From positions 1,612,001 to 1,676,000 of the forward strand of contig NZ_CP133133.1 in NCBI RefSeq assembly GCF_030908625.1: a stretch of 64,000 nt of DNA. The letters run 5' to 3'. The translations under genes were made by a program, and so were the position numbers. The stretch is from Paludicola sp. MB14-C6 (GTDB lineage Bacteria > Bacillota > Clostridia > Oscillospirales > Ruminococcaceae). Each line of letters opens with the position of its first letter. Position 1 is the stretch's first letter. Of the stretch, positions 1-10,900 are shown in pieces. The notes below the pieces were generated by a model that saw nothing but the letters and a program-made list of their open reading frames with translations, ran no database searches and was not told the origin of the DNA.

Positions 1-90
1 AACTTTTTTTTGTTTATGTCGATAATAAATATGTGGACTATATTATTATAATCCATAAAATAATGTGCTAAGAAAGGATGGGGATATATT

Positions 91-609
91 ATGTCAAGAG
101 AAGAAATAACTGCTTCTGTAGAACAAAGTCTGCTTGCACAATTTAATGCAGAAACAGAAACAGACCAAAACGTTGAAAAGTATCTTACTTTTATTGTTGA
201 TGAACAGCTTTATACTGTACCAAGTAACCAAGTAATTGAGATTATTGGAATGCAGCCGGTAACATATATGCCGGGTGTTGCAGAGTTTATTAAGGGAGTA
301 ATCAATATCAGAGGTAAGGTAGTGCCTTTAATTGAATTACAAAAGCGGTTGAGAAATACTTCTTCTGAATATACAAGGGACACTTGTATTGTTGTAATAG
401 ATATGGGCGATTATTATGTTGGCTTTATTGTAGATAAAGTATGTGATGTTACAGATGTAGCGGAATCAGAGATTAGTCCGGCTCCCAAGGTATCAAAAAA
501 AGATAAGGATCATGATTTTGTTTCTGCAATCGCTAGATGTGAAAAGAGTGTTGCAATGATATTAGATTGCACAAAAGTTTTAGGTGTGAAAAAAGATCAG
601 GCAGAATAG
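91..609 (+). CDS. cheW: CheW-family chemotaxis adaptor (first of two)
   Basis: 172-residue CheW-like protein. CheW couples membrane chemoreceptors to the CheA kinase at cytoplasmic receptor arrays. The CheW fold covers about residues 29-165, including the typical segment FIKGVINIRGKVVPLIEL near residues 65-82. The first ~28 residues are a polar, acidic extension. A GGATGGGG ribosome site precedes the ATG. It is followed after 32 bp by a second CheW paralogue and then by a chemoreceptor, so the three probably form one transcription unit. No CheA or CheY is seen in the window. Family assignment is secure. Whether it acts as CheW or as a CheV-like scaffold without a receiver domain cannot be told. 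Confidence 0.93.
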   Translation: MSREEITASVEQSLLAQFNAETETDQNVEKYLTFIVDEQLYTVPSNQVIEIIGMQPVTYMPGVAEFIKGVINIRGKVVPLIELQKRLRNTSSEYTRDTCIVVIDMGDYYVGFIVDKVCDVTDVAESEISPAPKVSKKDKDHDFVSAIARCEKSVAMILDCTKVLGVKKDQAE

Positions 610-641
610 AACGATTCTATTATTAAGAGAGAGGTCATTTT

Positions 642-1115
642 ATGGATATGCTTCAGAATGTAATGAGTGAAGAGAGTATAGAGATGGATTCAATTGAGAA
701 TACCTTTCTTACCTTTTATGCCCATAAACTGAAATTCGGGATGCCAATTTCAAATGTAATACAAATTATTGAAATGCAAGAAATTACCCCCGTGCCTGAG
801 TTCCCATCCTATACGAAAGGCGTTATCAACCTACGGGGCAATATTGTTTCTATTGTAGATTTATCGTTAAAATTATGCAATGAAGAAACACAATATGGCG
901 AAAAAACATGTATTATCATAACACAAATAAACAATATTTTAGTAGGCTTCATTGTGGATGAAGTAGATGAAGTAAAAGAGATTGCAGCAGAAGATATTGT
1001 TTCACCAACTGAGCTTTCTGCTGAAGTGGATAATCAATATTTAATCGGAATTACGAAAACAGATAGCAAAGTAATGCTATTAATTGACATAAAGAGTTTA
1101 TTGACAGAGAGATAA
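642..1115 (+). CDS. cheW: CheW-family chemotaxis adaptor (second of two)
   Basis: 157-residue CheW-domain protein, clearly paralogous to the gene 32 bp upstream. The fold starts at about residue 22 and contains [18 protein letters not shown] near residues 57-74, the counterpart of the signature in the first copy. An AGAGAGG ribosome site precedes the ATG. The role is expected to be receptor-CheA coupling in the cytoplasm. Two different CheW proteins beside one receptor suggest a dedicated or modulated array, but this is inference. The chemoreceptor starts 40 bp downstream. Confidence 0.92.
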   Translation: MDMLQNVMSEESIEMDSIENTFLTFYAHKLKFGMPISNVIQIIEMQEITPVPEFPSYTKGVINLRGNIVSIVDLSLKLCNEETQYGEKTCIIITQINNILVGFIVDEVDEVKEIAAEDIVSPTELSAEVDNQYLIGITKTDSKVMLLIDIKSLLTER

Positions 1116-1155
1116 TAAAAAGAGAAAAAGAAAGTTTAACGAGAAGGGGCCTTAT

Positions 1156-3222
1156 ATGAAAAAGTTTAACGTACATAGTCTTGGTTTTAAAATGCTTACA
1201 TACACAATCAGCCTTTTGGTTTTATCCATGTTAGTTGTAACCGCGGTATCTAATATATATTCTTATAATAGTACAATGAAATTATCAAAAGATAGTATGA
1301 GTGAATTAGCAAAAAGCGCAACCGCAAAAATCGGAGAAGAAATTAAAGGTTTAACGAATTTGGTTAGTAATGCCGCAAATGAAAGTGAAACGAGCAGTGA
1401 TAATGCTGAAAAAGAAGTTATAGATTATTTGAATCAATTGGCAGCCAGAGATGGCTTTGACTATATGCGACGTACTAATAAAGAGGGCATTAGTTATGAG
1501 TCTGGATCTAATGTAACTGACCGAGATTACTATATTGCTTGTAAATCTACAGGCAAGCCTTTCGTATCGGATCCACTTAAAGCAAAGGATACAGGGAAAA
1601 GTTATGTTATGATCTCGGCACCTATTTTGAAAAATAATGTTTTTGATGGTGTATTATATGGGGCCATATCATTAAAGTATTTTTCCGAAGCTGTAAGTGA
1701 AATTAGTATTGGAAAGACTGGCGGAGCATATATTATTGATAAATTGGGTACAACAATCGCAGATGCAGATTATTCAGTTGTAGAGAATGAAGAAAACTCA
1801 CAAGCTGCTGCAAAGACAGATAAAAGCCTAGTTAAACTAGCTACACTTGAGAAAAAAATGACAGAAGGTCAAACGGGGTTTGGTGAATATACTTATAAAT
1901 CCAATGAAAAGTTAATGGCATTCACTCCAATTAAAGGTTCAAACGGCTGGAGCCTTGGTGTGACATTAAATAAGAATGAGTTTTTTCAATCAACATACAA
2001 TGCCATTATATTCTGTGTTATTTTGTCTGCAGTTATGATTTTAGTTGTTGCATTTATCTTCTCAAGGTACGCAAAGAATATAACCAAAGCAGTAGTTGAA
2101 ATAGAAAAGGCATCTTTCAAAATGGCTGATGGCGATTTGAATGTACATGCTAATGTAAAAAGAAAAGATGAGCTAGGCCGTTTGGCAAATTCATTTAATG
2201 AAACCATAGATAAACTAAGAAATTATATTAATGATATTGCCAATACATCGCAAACAATTGCAAACGGAAATTTTAACATAGAGTTTAAACAACAATTTGC
2301 AGGCGATTTTGTTGTAATTCAAACAGCAATTACAAATCTATCTCGTTCATTGAGCAATACATTAGGACAAGTAAAAGAAGCAGCTAGTCAAGTAGAAAGC
2401 GGTGGTAGTCAGGTATCAAGTGGTGCTCAGGCATTATCCCAAGGCGCTACAGAACAAGCAAGTTCTATTCAAGAATTATCTGCATCTATTAACGAGATTT
2501 CCAATCAAGTAAAGCAAACTGCAGTAAATGCAAATCAAGCAAATACAGCAGTTGGAACAGTGGCAGCTGAGATGTTGACAAGTAATGACCAAATGTCTGA
2601 GTTAATGAATGCGATGCAAAATATTAACCAAGCAGCACGAGAGATTAGCAAAATTATTAAAGCGATTGATGATATTGCGTTCCAAACTAATATTCTAGCA
2701 TTAAATGCAGCAGTTGAAGCAGCACGAGCAGGTGCGGCTGGTAAAGGATTTGCAGTAGTAGCAGAAGAAGTTCGTAATTTAGCAACTAAGAGTGCAGAAG
2801 CAGCAAAAACAACAACAAACTTAATTGAGGAATCTGTTGATGCGGTTGAAAATGGTTTAACTCTTGCAACAAAGACTGCACAATCAATGCAAAATGTTGT
2901 GGAAGGTGCAAATTCGATTACAGCGTTGATTGGTGAGATTTCTGATGCAGCAAACAGCCAAGCTACTTCAATTAGTCAGGTAACGCAAGGCGTAGAGCAA
3001 ATTTCAGGTGTTGTACAAACCAACTCAGCAACAGCAGAAGAAAGCGCTGCAGCAAGTGAAGAGCTAAGCTCACAAGCGCAATTGTTAAATGAATTGGTAT
3101 CACAATTTGTGTTAATTAGCAATGAATATCGAGTAGTGGAAGAAGTTTTGAATCCTACTCCACAATCAAATGTTGAACCAATAATTACTTATGCAAACAA
3201 CAATCTAGGTTCTAAATATTAA
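1156..3222 (+). CDS. Methyl-accepting chemotaxis protein, dCache type
   Basis: 688-residue transmembrane chemoreceptor. Order of parts: N-terminal membrane segment (about residues 13-36), a large extracellular double-Cache-like ligand domain with SDRDYY-type motifs ([14 protein letters not shown], about 45-270), a second membrane segment (about 282-302), a HAMP domain, then the coiled-coil signalling domain. The hairpin tip contains [18 protein letters not shown] near residues 508-525, the most conserved part of all such receptors. There is no C-terminal CheR-binding pentapeptide. The ligand cannot be deduced; dCache domains often bind amino acids or other small metabolites. It lies directly downstream of two CheW genes, with an AGAAGGGGCC ribosome site. 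Confidence 0.95.
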   Translation: MKKFNVHSLGFKMLTYTISLLVLSMLVVTAVSNIYSYNSTMKLSKDSMSELAKSATAKIGEEIKGLTNLVSNAANESETSSDNAEKEVIDYLNQLAARDGFDYMRRTNKEGISYESGSNVTDRDYYIACKSTGKPFVSDPLKAKDTGKSYVMISAPILKNNVFDGVLYGAISLKYFSEAVSEISIGKTGGAYIIDKLGTTIADADYSVVENEENSQAAAKTDKSLVKLATLEKKMTEGQTGFGEYTYKSNEKLMAFTPIKGSNGWSLGVTLNKNEFFQSTYNAIIFCVILSAVMILVVAFIFSRYAKNITKAVVEIEKASFKMADGDLNVHANVKRKDELGRLANSFNETIDKLRNYINDIANTSQTIANGNFNIEFKQQFAGDFVVIQTAITNLSRSLSNTLGQVKEAASQVESGGSQVSSGAQALSQGATEQASSIQELSASINEISNQVKQTAVNANQANTAVGTVAAEMLTSNDQMSELMNAMQNINQAAREISKIIKAIDDIAFQTNILALNAAVEAARAGAAGKGFAVVAEEVRNLATKSAEAAKTTTNLIEESVDAVENGLTLATKTAQSMQNVVEGANSITALIGEISDAANSQATSISQVTQGVEQISGVVQTNSATAEESAAASEELSSQAQLLNELVSQFVLISNEYRVVEEVLNPTPQSNVEPIITYANNNLGSKY

Positions 3223-3230
3223 ATTTAAAA

Positions 3231-3266
3231 GGGGCTGTTGCAAAATGAAAGGTAAGCAACAGTCCC
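3231..3266 (+). terminator. Hairpin after the chemotaxis operon
   Basis: Inverted repeat GGGGCTGTTGC / GCAACAGTCCC with a 14-nt loop, starting 8 bp after the receptor stop codon. The T-tract after it is weak (TTAAGTGTG), so termination may be partial. Confidence 0.6.
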
Positions 3267-3370
3267 TTAAGTGTGTTGAAAACTATATCAGAATAATTAA
3301 CAAACTATAATCGGAAGCAGAGCTGGCGCTTTTAATCGCAAACTTTACATGACCTCTCTTTACGCAACAA

Positions 3371-3403
3371 CAGACCATGTAAACATAGTGTTTACATGGT
3401 CTG
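3371..3403. terminator. Perfect 15-bp inverted repeat beside the tRNA-end copy
   Basis: CAGACCATGTAAACA and its exact complement are separated by 3 nt. Read on the minus strand it follows the tRNA-Ser 3'-end copy at 3408-3428 by 4 bp, which is where a tRNA terminator would sit. This fits the idea that it is the original terminator of the tRNA gene, displaced by an insertion. That link is inference. Confidence 0.5.
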
Positions 3404-3407
3404 TTAA

Positions 3408-3428
3408 TGGCGGAGAAGGAGGGATTCG
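3408..3428 (-). repeat. 21-bp copy of the tRNA-Ser 3' end (possible att site)
   Basis: Identical over 21 bp, and in the same orientation, to 16422-16442, which is the 3' half of the T-arm, the acceptor strand and CCA of tRNA-Ser. No other tRNA parts are present here. A directly repeated tRNA 3' end at the far side of a recombinase gene is the usual footprint of integration at a tRNA gene. Confidence 0.6.
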
Positions 3429-3758
3429 GCTCCGCCACCCGTCGCTAAAAACGCTTACGCTGGCACGCTTTTGAAATCCTTGCTACGCTTACGCTTGCAA
3501 CGATTTGACGCTCCATCGAATCCCTCTTCAACTATTCGAAACAAAAAGAACCTACTCTAACGAGCAGGTTCTTTTCATTTCAGTGGTCTGGTAATTGTAG
3601 ATGTGAGCCTATTTCTATATGGAGACTCGAACTAGCATGACGGAGATAATGCTCATAGGACTAAACCGCATTTGGCGGTGGTTTTCTTTTAATTCTACTA
3701 CATCTCCTTTGGAATGTAAATGTACAGTTGTACAAATACAAATCAAGGAGATTTTTTT
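3429..3758. other. Gene-free end of the putative island, with a duplicated terminator
   Basis: About 330 bp without a credible gene. A segment matching the reverse complement of the tRNA-end copy (CGAATCCCTCTTC, about 3518-3530) makes 3411-3530 a long imperfect inverted repeat. At 3543-3575 there is a hairpin with arms AAAGAACCTACTC and GAGCAGGTTCTTT, a near copy of the hairpin at 16385-16417 downstream of the tRNA. A smaller hairpin with a T-rich tail lies near 3664-3690. Confidence 0.5.
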
Positions 3759-4634
3759 ATGACACAGGAAGAAATTTTAGAAAAGTTAACAATGGATATC
3801 AGGTTGAGAGGTCTAAGTGAGGATACTGTAAAGGAGTATTGCACACGAAGCGGAGTATTTATGCGACACTTTGGAAAGCCGGCAGATGAAATGGGAGAAA
3901 AGGAAATCAGAATATTTCTTGAGTATCTCACTAATAAAGGTGATTTAATGCCTGCAAGCATAAATGGCTACAACTCTGCACTTAGATTTTTGTTTGAGGT
4001 AACATTAGAACAAAACTTAAACTACAAAAGATTACCACGAAAAAAAGACCCAATAAAGGTGCCAACAGCTTTTACACGAGACGAAATAGTAGCGTTTTTA
4101 TCGGTGATTGATAATATAAAATATAAAGCTATTTTTTCACTAACTTATGGCTCTGGACTCAGATTATCCGAAGTCAGAAAACTAAGAATTAAAGATATCG
4201 ATAGTGAAAATATGCGGCTTTTTGTATATCAAGGTAAAGGTCAAAGGGATAGGTGGGTGCCTATGGCTAAAGCAAGCCTTGAGGTGCTTCGCAGATATTT
4301 CAAAGAATACCAACCAAGTCACCCTGACGGATGGTTATTCTTAAATAATAATTTACGCAAAAAAGTCGCTGATAACTATATTTCAGAAAGGGCAGTGCAA
4401 GATGCTTTCAAAAAGTATCATAAAAAAGCCAAAATTAAAACATATGGAACAATACACACATTAAGGCACAGCTACGCTACACATCTAATGGAAGACGGAG
4501 TAAATGTTTTTTTCATTCAGCGAATTTTGGGTCATGCTCGGATAACTCTCTATTCATTAGCTTTATTAAATTGCAATCCACCAATATACACCATATTTAT
4601 CAATAATGGTTGCACAACACCTACTCCAAGGTAA
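3759..4634 (+). pseudogene. Truncated tyrosine recombinase/integrase
   Basis: Tyrosine recombinase of the XerC/D type. The start used here is the ATG after AAGGAG, not an upstream in-frame one. The N-terminal SAM-like arm-binding domain covers about residues 1-85. The catalytic domain follows with the first Arg in GSGLRLSEVRK, the beta-hairpin Lys in QGKGQRDR, the H-x-x-R box in HTLRHSYATHL and the final His in ILGHARI. Immediately after GHARIT the family consensus is lost and the frame runs on through sequence belonging to a neighbouring broken gene on the other strand, so the nucleophilic Tyr is missing. The protein cannot be catalytically active as written. It lies close to the tRNA-end repeat at 3408 and is the best candidate for the former mobility gene of the island. 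Confidence 0.8.
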
Positions 4635-4952
4635 TTCATGAATAGGGTGAATAACAACACCACCTTCACTTAGAATATCAAAAGCGTGATAAACAGCTTC
4701 TTCACTTCCCATTTCGAAAACATTGAAAGTCATCGTTTCCCACTTCATTTTATGAACTATATTTATGTCACAAGGATTTGTAGCTTCAGCTAATGCTAAA
4801 AAGCCTTCGCCATTTACGGATCATTCACAGTGTTCATAGGCAGTTTCTGCATCATTTTTCATTTCAAGGGTTAATTCTGCTCCAAAGGCTTTGCAATACA
4901 TTTCTGCAGCTTCAAAACTGTTTTTGACATAGACTTGTGTATAATTTTTCAT
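4566..4952 (-). pseudogene. VOC/PhnB-like protein, interrupted by a stop
   Basis: On the minus strand an ATG at 4952 opens a reading frame starting MKNYTQVYVKNSFEAAEMY, which continues to AYEHCE, meets an in-frame TGA, then resumes as SVNGEGFLALAEATNP and runs to WWIAI before a normal stop. The two parts together look like one short vicinal-oxygen-chelate protein of the PhnB/glyoxalase-like type (about 128 residues). The single TGA is the only defect seen. Its 3' end overlaps the runaway C-terminus of the broken recombinase on the other strand, so the recombination junction lies near 4545-4566. The product, if the stop were read through, would be of unknown substrate. Confidence 0.7.
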
Positions 4953-5146
4953 AACTATTCTCCATTTCGTATTATATAAACAATGTATCGTACGGGCGGG
5001 CTAGAAAGAAGATTTTAATTACTCACTAAATCCTTTATTTTATTAAATGACCTCTCTTCACATACCTCAAGAATATCGCTATTAAATCCCCACCCTACTA
5101 ATTCGCAATACATATCTGATATATTTATTACAATTAGATGTATGCG

Positions 5147-6496
5147 CTAATAAGACCAATCCTTATTATCTGCAAAATACTCTGCAAACAAAAATGACAC
5201 ACAGAACCATCCATCATTGTGGGAACAGGATGCATGAGCGTGATATTTATTAATAATGGAAAGCATAGACTGGATGCCAATTCCATGATCATTCTCATTT
5301 GAAACCGGGAATCCTGTCTTACCCAATATTATTTCTCCATCAAATTTATTTTTGATGCTAATAGCTAGTTTTTTATCCTCATATCTTGTTAATATTTCAA
5401 TTTTTCGTTTATCTTTTCTTTGCTTTGCGCTGGCAATCACAGCGTTTTCTATTGCGTTTGCGAACAAAATCGCAATATCATTGCTATTCCACGGGATAAT
5501 TTGGGGTATGTCGATTTCGGAAATAACTTCAATGCTATCGTCTTGTGCTTTTGTAATATAAACAAGCAAAGCTGAGTTAATAACCGTATTTTTACAAAAT
5601 ACAATTGGCTTTGTACTTTGTAGCGTATCGCTTAATTGGGATATTAGTTGTATTGCTTCAGAATTATTTTTATGCTCAATTAGCGACAACAAGATCTGTA
5701 AGTGATGCCGCATATCATGTTTAAATATACGAATCTTTTTCTCGTTTTCATTTATTATTTCAGCTTGATTTACGATGCTTTCTTTTTGCATATATAGTAT
5801 TTTATTCATATCTTTTAGGATTTGTATTTTTTCAAGAGATTTAAAATCAAGGCTGACACATCTCCACGAGATGACTAATGCTAAAGCCATAAGTATGCGT
5901 GAAATAACCTGTGACCATGTATTAATCCACTGCTCATTCATTGATACAATTGCATTACCACAGACAGCTAAGGTGGGTATTAGCCAGATGATATTCCAGT
6001 AATACTCCTGAGTAGAAGAACATCTGAAGATAAGCGAATTCTGAATATATTTCCACAACGGTATTGTAATTAACACAAATAATATGATAAAAGCTGTTGT
6101 TTGGATGAGAAATTGTTCATAGAGAGGTACACTCTTTCCAAAAAAACCTAAAAATATGGCTACAATAGAATGTATAAACAAGGAATAGCCGCCTTGCATT
6201 CCCAAAATAAACATGTGCTTATAGAAAAATTTTTTAATTACAAACATATTAATTATGACGTAAGTAAAAGCACTAAAAAAGATCCATTGCTTGTATGTAA
6301 GTGGAGTCATTAAAACAAACTTATTTAGAAATAGTAGATATAAAACAGTACATTGCAAAAGAAAGCAAATAAAATAGTAAAGAAATAACTTCTTTTTTTG
6401 TATTACATTTATGGTCGAGGAAAAAGGTAAATATCGAATAACAACTGCAGGAATTTGAACAATTGTGATAGACAAAGTTGTCAATAATATATCCAT
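5147..6496 (-). CDS. AgrC-like sensor histidine kinase (GHKL type), pair 1
   Basis: 449-residue kinase of the HPK10 class typical of peptide quorum sensing. The N-terminal half holds about six membrane segments. The kinase core has the H-box KHDMRHHLQILLSLIEH, an N-box NAIENAVIASAK and a G-box HGIGIQSM. I place the start at the ATG at 6496, which overlaps the regulator's stop codon as TGATG and lies 9 nt after GGGAG; a longer in-frame start at 6505 overlaps that ribosome site. It should phosphorylate the LytTR regulator upstream. There is no AgrB protease or AgrD peptide gene nearby, so the signal is unknown. No conventional terminator was identified after the stop. Confidence 0.88.
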   Translation of the reverse strand: MDILLTTLSITIVQIPAVVIRYLPFSSTINVIQKKKLFLYYFICFLLQCTVLYLLFLNKFVLMTPLTYKQWIFFSAFTYVIINMFVIKKFFYKHMFILGMQGGYSLFIHSIVAIFLGFFGKSVPLYEQFLIQTTAFIILFVLITIPLWKYIQNSLIFRCSSTQEYYWNIIWLIPTLAVCGNAIVSMNEQWINTWSQVISRILMALALVISWRCVSLDFKSLEKIQILKDMNKILYMQKESIVNQAEIINENEKKIRIFKHDMRHHLQILLSLIEHKNNSEAIQLISQLSDTLQSTKPIVFCKNTVINSALLVYITKAQDDSIEVISEIDIPQIIPWNSNDIAILFANAIENAVIASAKQRKDKRKIEILTRYEDKKLAISIKNKFDGEIILGKTGFPVSNENDHGIGIQSMLSIINKYHAHASCSHNDGWFCVSFLFAEYFADNKDWSY

Positions 6497-7230
6497 CAGT
6501 TGCATCTCCCTTCAATGAAATAAGTTGTATATTTCTCCATTACTTCAACCTTTTTTCGTCTGCTAATAGGAACTTTTTCGCCTGTCTTTAACATAAAATC
6601 ATTCTCTAACGGCGTGTCGATATAATCCATGTTTACAATCAGATTTCGATAACATTCTAAAAAACGTTTGTCTGAGAGAAGTTGTTGTGCATAGTCTGAA
6701 TATTTACCTAAAACCAGAATGGTGTCTGACGCAAAATGAAGGTATAAATTGCGCATGGAGCTTTCTAAATAAACAATATTCCGATATAATATCGTATTTT
6801 CCCCAAACTCAGTCAAACATGAAATGCATGAATTATCTATATTCAGTTTCTCCATAACATGAGTTAATGCTTTATTCAATGCCGTTTGATGTTCAGCAAC
6901 AGGTTTTAAAACATACCCAACAGCATGAACATCATAGCCATCTAACATATGGTCCTTGCTTGTTGTAAAAAAAATGATGTTACACTTTTTGTCCAAACAG
7001 CACAACTTCTCTGCGACGTCAATGCCTGAAAGCTGTTTCATATAGATATCTAGTAATACTAGTTGGTATTTTCCCTGTTGAAAGGTATTTAAAAAAGTTT
7101 CTCCACTTTCAAATTCAGAAATAATAGGCGTAATCCCATAAATTTCGTTATGAACAGTAAAATATTCAAGAAGAAGACGACGCACTTCTTTGCGTTCTAC
7201 CGATAAGTCATCTACAATTGCAATCTCCAT
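6496..7230 (-). CDS. LytTR-type response regulator (AgrA-like), pair 1
   Basis: 244-residue regulator. The receiver domain starts MEIAIVDD with the acidic pair, and the likely phospho-acceptor is the Asp in LVLLDIYMK. The C-terminal LytTR DNA-binding domain (about residues 135-240) includes FLECYRNLIVNMDYI and VPISRRKKVEV. LytTR domains bind paired short direct repeats about two helical turns apart. Such a pair lies about 120 bp upstream of this gene's start (7352-7381), in the shared region with the divergently transcribed genes at 7477 and 7957. The kinase gene follows with a 1-nt overlap, so the two are translationally coupled. Confidence 0.9.
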   Translation of the reverse strand: MEIAIVDDLSVERKEVRRLLLEYFTVHNEIYGITPIISEFESGETFLNTFQQGKYQLVLLDIYMKQLSGIDVAEKLCCLDKKCNIIFFTTSKDHMLDGYDVHAVGYVLKPVAEHQTALNKALTHVMEKLNIDNSCISCLTEFGENTILYRNIVYLESSMRNLYLHFASDTILVLGKYSDYAQQLLSDKRFLECYRNLIVNMDYIDTPLENDFMLKTGEKVPISRRKKVEVMEKYTTYFIEGRCN

Positions 7231-7351
7231 AAAACAATTCCTCTAAAAACTCAAATGGTATTTATATCATATAATAAAACTAATTTTTAGCGTTATATAT
7301 ATTATACCTTAAAAAACTATAATTGAAAATAATTTTTGTAAATAGTTTGTT

Positions 7352-7381
7352 ACCACTCGGTCGAAAAAATGACCACTCGGT
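7352..7381 (+). promoter_or_regulatory. Paired direct repeats, likely LytTR operator
   Basis: ACCACTCGGT occurs twice, 20 bp apart start to start, on the same strand. The second copy ends 9 bp before a TATTAT -10-like box at 7391-7396, so the repeats sit where a -35 element would be. This is the classic layout of an activator site for an AgrA/LytTR regulator. Targets would be the gene at 7477 and the surface protein at 7957. Confidence 0.6.
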
Positions 7382-7476
7382 TTTGTTGTATATTATTATG
7401 AAGCAATATTTGTTATATTATTACATGCAAGTTATTTGCATTGTAATAAAAATCAGATGTTATTGGAGGTGGTAAA

Positions 7477-7875
7477 GTGAAAATCGCAATTTATTCTAGA
7501 GACGCTAGTAGCGATATTGTTAGAGTAACTATAGCATATTGTCAACGTTGGAATTGCTATCCGTTAATTGAGCAGTATATTGAAAGAGAAGAAATACTTG
7601 ATGCAATAAAAAGTGAAAGTATTGATATTGCTATTTTGAAAGGGAATCGACAAGAATGTGATTCAATTGTAGAACAAACTGGGAAAATGGGAAAACAGTT
7701 GCATTTTATTTGGCTCTCAGTTGATGATTATCCAAAAACAAACCACCAACAATCTACTCAGAAAAAGCAAAAATACAGTAGTATGCTTGAAGAGAAAATT
7801 GAAAAAGAACTTGAGTCTTGTGGAATTCCTTCGACTAAAGAATCTTTGTGTAGGGTTCATTTAAAAGTGGAATAA
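7477..7875 (+). CDS. Hypothetical protein, receiver-like fold possible
   Basis: 132-residue soluble protein with a good ribosome site (GGAGGTGG, GTG start). I do not recognise it. The first ~90 residues have the alternating hydrophobic strand pattern of a response-regulator receiver domain (MKIAIYSRD, then SIDIAILKGN, then LHFIWLSVDD), but the acidic pair and the phospho-acceptor Asp are absent. The last ~40 residues are charged and probably helical. It is the first gene after the paired operator at 7352 and precedes the surface protein by 81 bp. A non-phosphorylatable regulator or an anti-regulator is possible but is only inference. Confidence 0.55.
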   Translation: MKIAIYSRDASSDIVRVTIAYCQRWNCYPLIEQYIEREEILDAIKSESIDIAILKGNRQECDSIVEQTGKMGKQLHFIWLSVDDYPKTNHQQSTQKKQKYSSMLEEKIEKELESCGIPSTKESLCRVHLKVE

Positions 7876-7956
7876 AATGAAATATTCTATCTTCTTCTAA
7901 AATAACTCATATTACAGTAACATCTACGAAAAACAAAAAAGAAAAGGAGTTTAGAA

Positions 7957-10900
7957 ATGAGAAAAATAAAACATAAAATTTTATCAATTATTTTGAGTGT
8001 AGCTATGGTAACAACGTTTTTGCCATCAGGTATGTTCAATACAGTGTTCGCAAAAGGTTCAGCAGATGGAGGGGATATATCAACTACTGGGTTAAACCTT
8101 TCTGTTAATACGCCATCTGTTCCTACTACCTACACAGCAGGCTCAGGAACAATTCTATGGGAGCCTGCACATTTAGAGGACAAGCTTGTAAGAGGCACTA
8201 TTACCATGACAAATGCAACAATTGATACAACAACTACATCAAAAGATGGAATTATCTTACCTACTGGGCTTGAGAATAAAACAGTGGATGTGTCCGTTGT
8301 TTTAAAAGGGAATAATACAATTAAAACCCCAAATGGGACAGGAATCGCCTATAATAATGGTAGTGGTGTATATTCAAAATCACTTACAATCTCAGAAGAT
8401 AGTTTGGGTGGAAATCTGACAATAGATGCAAAATATGCTGGTATCTATCTTCTGAACCCTGTTACTGTGCAAAGCGGAACGCTGAACATTAAGACAAAAG
8501 AAGGTTTGGGTATCGGAACTCAAGATCCAAACAATCATATCACTATTAATGGCGGTAATACTAATATTGAATCTAAAGAGAATGCACTTCAAGCATTTGT
8601 TTCTGATGTGAAAATTACGGGCGGTAATGTTACGCTTTTTGGTGGAAAATCAATTCAAGCAGGAGGAAAGGTGGCTCTATCCGGGAAAGCAAAAATAGAT
8701 ACTAGTAATAATATCGCGATTATGGGTGGAATTCCGAATGCACTAAGCGATATCTTTACCAAAGCTGATACCGTAACAGGTACTGTGAACAAAGTTAAGG
8801 TTGAGGTGTTAAATTCATTAGGAAAGGTTCGAAAAACCTATAATATGGATGGTACGCCAGCAGTTCCTCCGCTACCTCCTAAAGTAACAATTGATGGAGT
8901 AGAATATCCAGTAATCAGCGACATTACGAAAACAGAAATCGATTTATCTGGTGCAAGTGAGCCTCCATTTCCAGTTGCGTTCAAAGCAGGGGATGGATAT
9001 GTAATCTATGATCCTACAACGGCTACTTTAACCCTAAGCAATGCGGTAATTGAGAACGAGCAATCCCAACCGTTAATCAACCTACCTTTAAAAGATGTTA
9101 AAATAAAACTTGTGGGCGAAAATTTACTTTCGAATTTAACAGATGCTGCAGATGCAACGACTACCATAATTGAACAAGGTGGTTCCTATGACATCGATGA
9201 TACTCAAGAGAAGAAAGCCCCTGAAGATTTTAGCATAACAGTTTCAGGGACAGGTACTCTAACGGCTATTTCAAGAGATACCATGAATGCAATCGCAACA
9301 CGAGGAACGTTTATCATGGAAAGCGGTACAATTCGAAATGATGCTGGGATGTCCCCTCCTTGTTTGGGAGTGACTGATTTTCAAATGCGTGGTGGTGATA
9401 TCGTTTCATCTTATCTTAATATTTTCGGAGATACAGCAATAAAAGGTGGAACAGTTGTAAATTTAGACACCATCAATGTATTGGGCGACTTTTCCATGAG
9501 TGCTGGAAGTGTGACATGTAGTAGCGAGTTGGGTAAGGGTTTAGCCGTAGGTGGAGCAGTTAAGAAAACAGGAGGTACGTTAAATACCTTTGTGGGTACT
9601 CTAACAACATCGGGAACGAGTAGAAAGATAACTCTTACTTTATACGATGATGTAATTGCAGGCGAATATGATAGCAATGGCAAATTAATCGGCCCACCAA
9701 GAATGATGGTTGGAACGAATAATAGCAATGATATTTGCTTGAATATTCCAACGGGAAAAACACTAACCTTCCCAAATGGCTCAACCTTTTACACAAAAAT
9801 CCCCGAAGGAAAAACCTTTAGTAATTATATAACGAATAACGGAACATTTATTAACAATGGAGAAATCAACTTACCTTCAGAAGCAACAAAAGAAACCGTG
9901 GACGAAATAGTACGTGTTTTAAAACCAAAAGGCACAGGCTTTATCGCTATAGGACATGAAGAAACATTCTATTCCAATGATGGCAAAGAATTAGCCAAGA
10001 TTAGTGGAGATATAGATTTAAGTATTAAAAAACCTGTTACAGATAATAACGGATATAGCTTCACTGGAAATGATACTACTGGTTATACACTTACATTAAA
10101 TGGCGTTGTTATGTCTGGCCAATTAACACTTCCAACTGGTGTACCAATTACTATCATTACAAACACTGCAAGCATATTGAATAACTTTAATTTTACAGGG
10201 GGATATGCTTGTAATCTTACCATTACAGGCTCTGCCCCACTTTCTATCGACGGCATTGTGGGTGGAACAAACGGTGATACCGTAAACGTAGTAGATGGTG
10301 TGAATGTTACAATAAACGGTGGCCGTATCTTCTTGGGTGGTTCTGGTGGACAAGGTGGTTTATTACATGTAAATGGCACAGGCACTACGTTAAGTGTTTA
10401 CTCAAATGATGAAACTGCAATTTATTGCGACACTTTAAATGTAGAAAATGGTGCAAATATAACTGCCAACGCATCATCTCGTGGAGTGTTTGCTTTAGAT
10501 GGTGGTGTAAATGTAACAAATGGCTCAACACTTTCAACAGGTTGTGATTACGGCGTTTATATAATCGATGGTAAGCTAAATGTTGATGAAACAAGTAAAC
10601 TAATCACCAATGGTGCTATTGCTCCGTTTTGTATTATTGATCATACAGCAACTAAACTATTAGCTAATGTTATCAATCTCCCAACGCTTCCAAACGGTAC
10701 AAAAATCACATCTGTAACAGGTACTGAAACAGGTTCAGATTGTACCTATTGGAGCCTTACCCCAACGGGTGGAGAACTAGGTGTTACTGATGAGAATAAC
10801 GAGCCTGTAACCTTAACAGGGGCTATCAAAGGGCTTTTGACTTTTGCTAAAGTGACTAATGGGGGTAACGGTGGTGGAACTACTAGTGATTCAGAAAAGC

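Noticed and set aside
1..90. Sigma-28-type flagellar promoter before cheW
   Set aside because: A GTCGATAA box is present but no matching -35 TAAA at the right distance, and the window starts too close.
9411..10594. Several minus-strand reading frames rich in Pro or His
   Set aside because: Antisense shadows of the Thr/Asn/Gly-rich surface protein; no ribosome sites.
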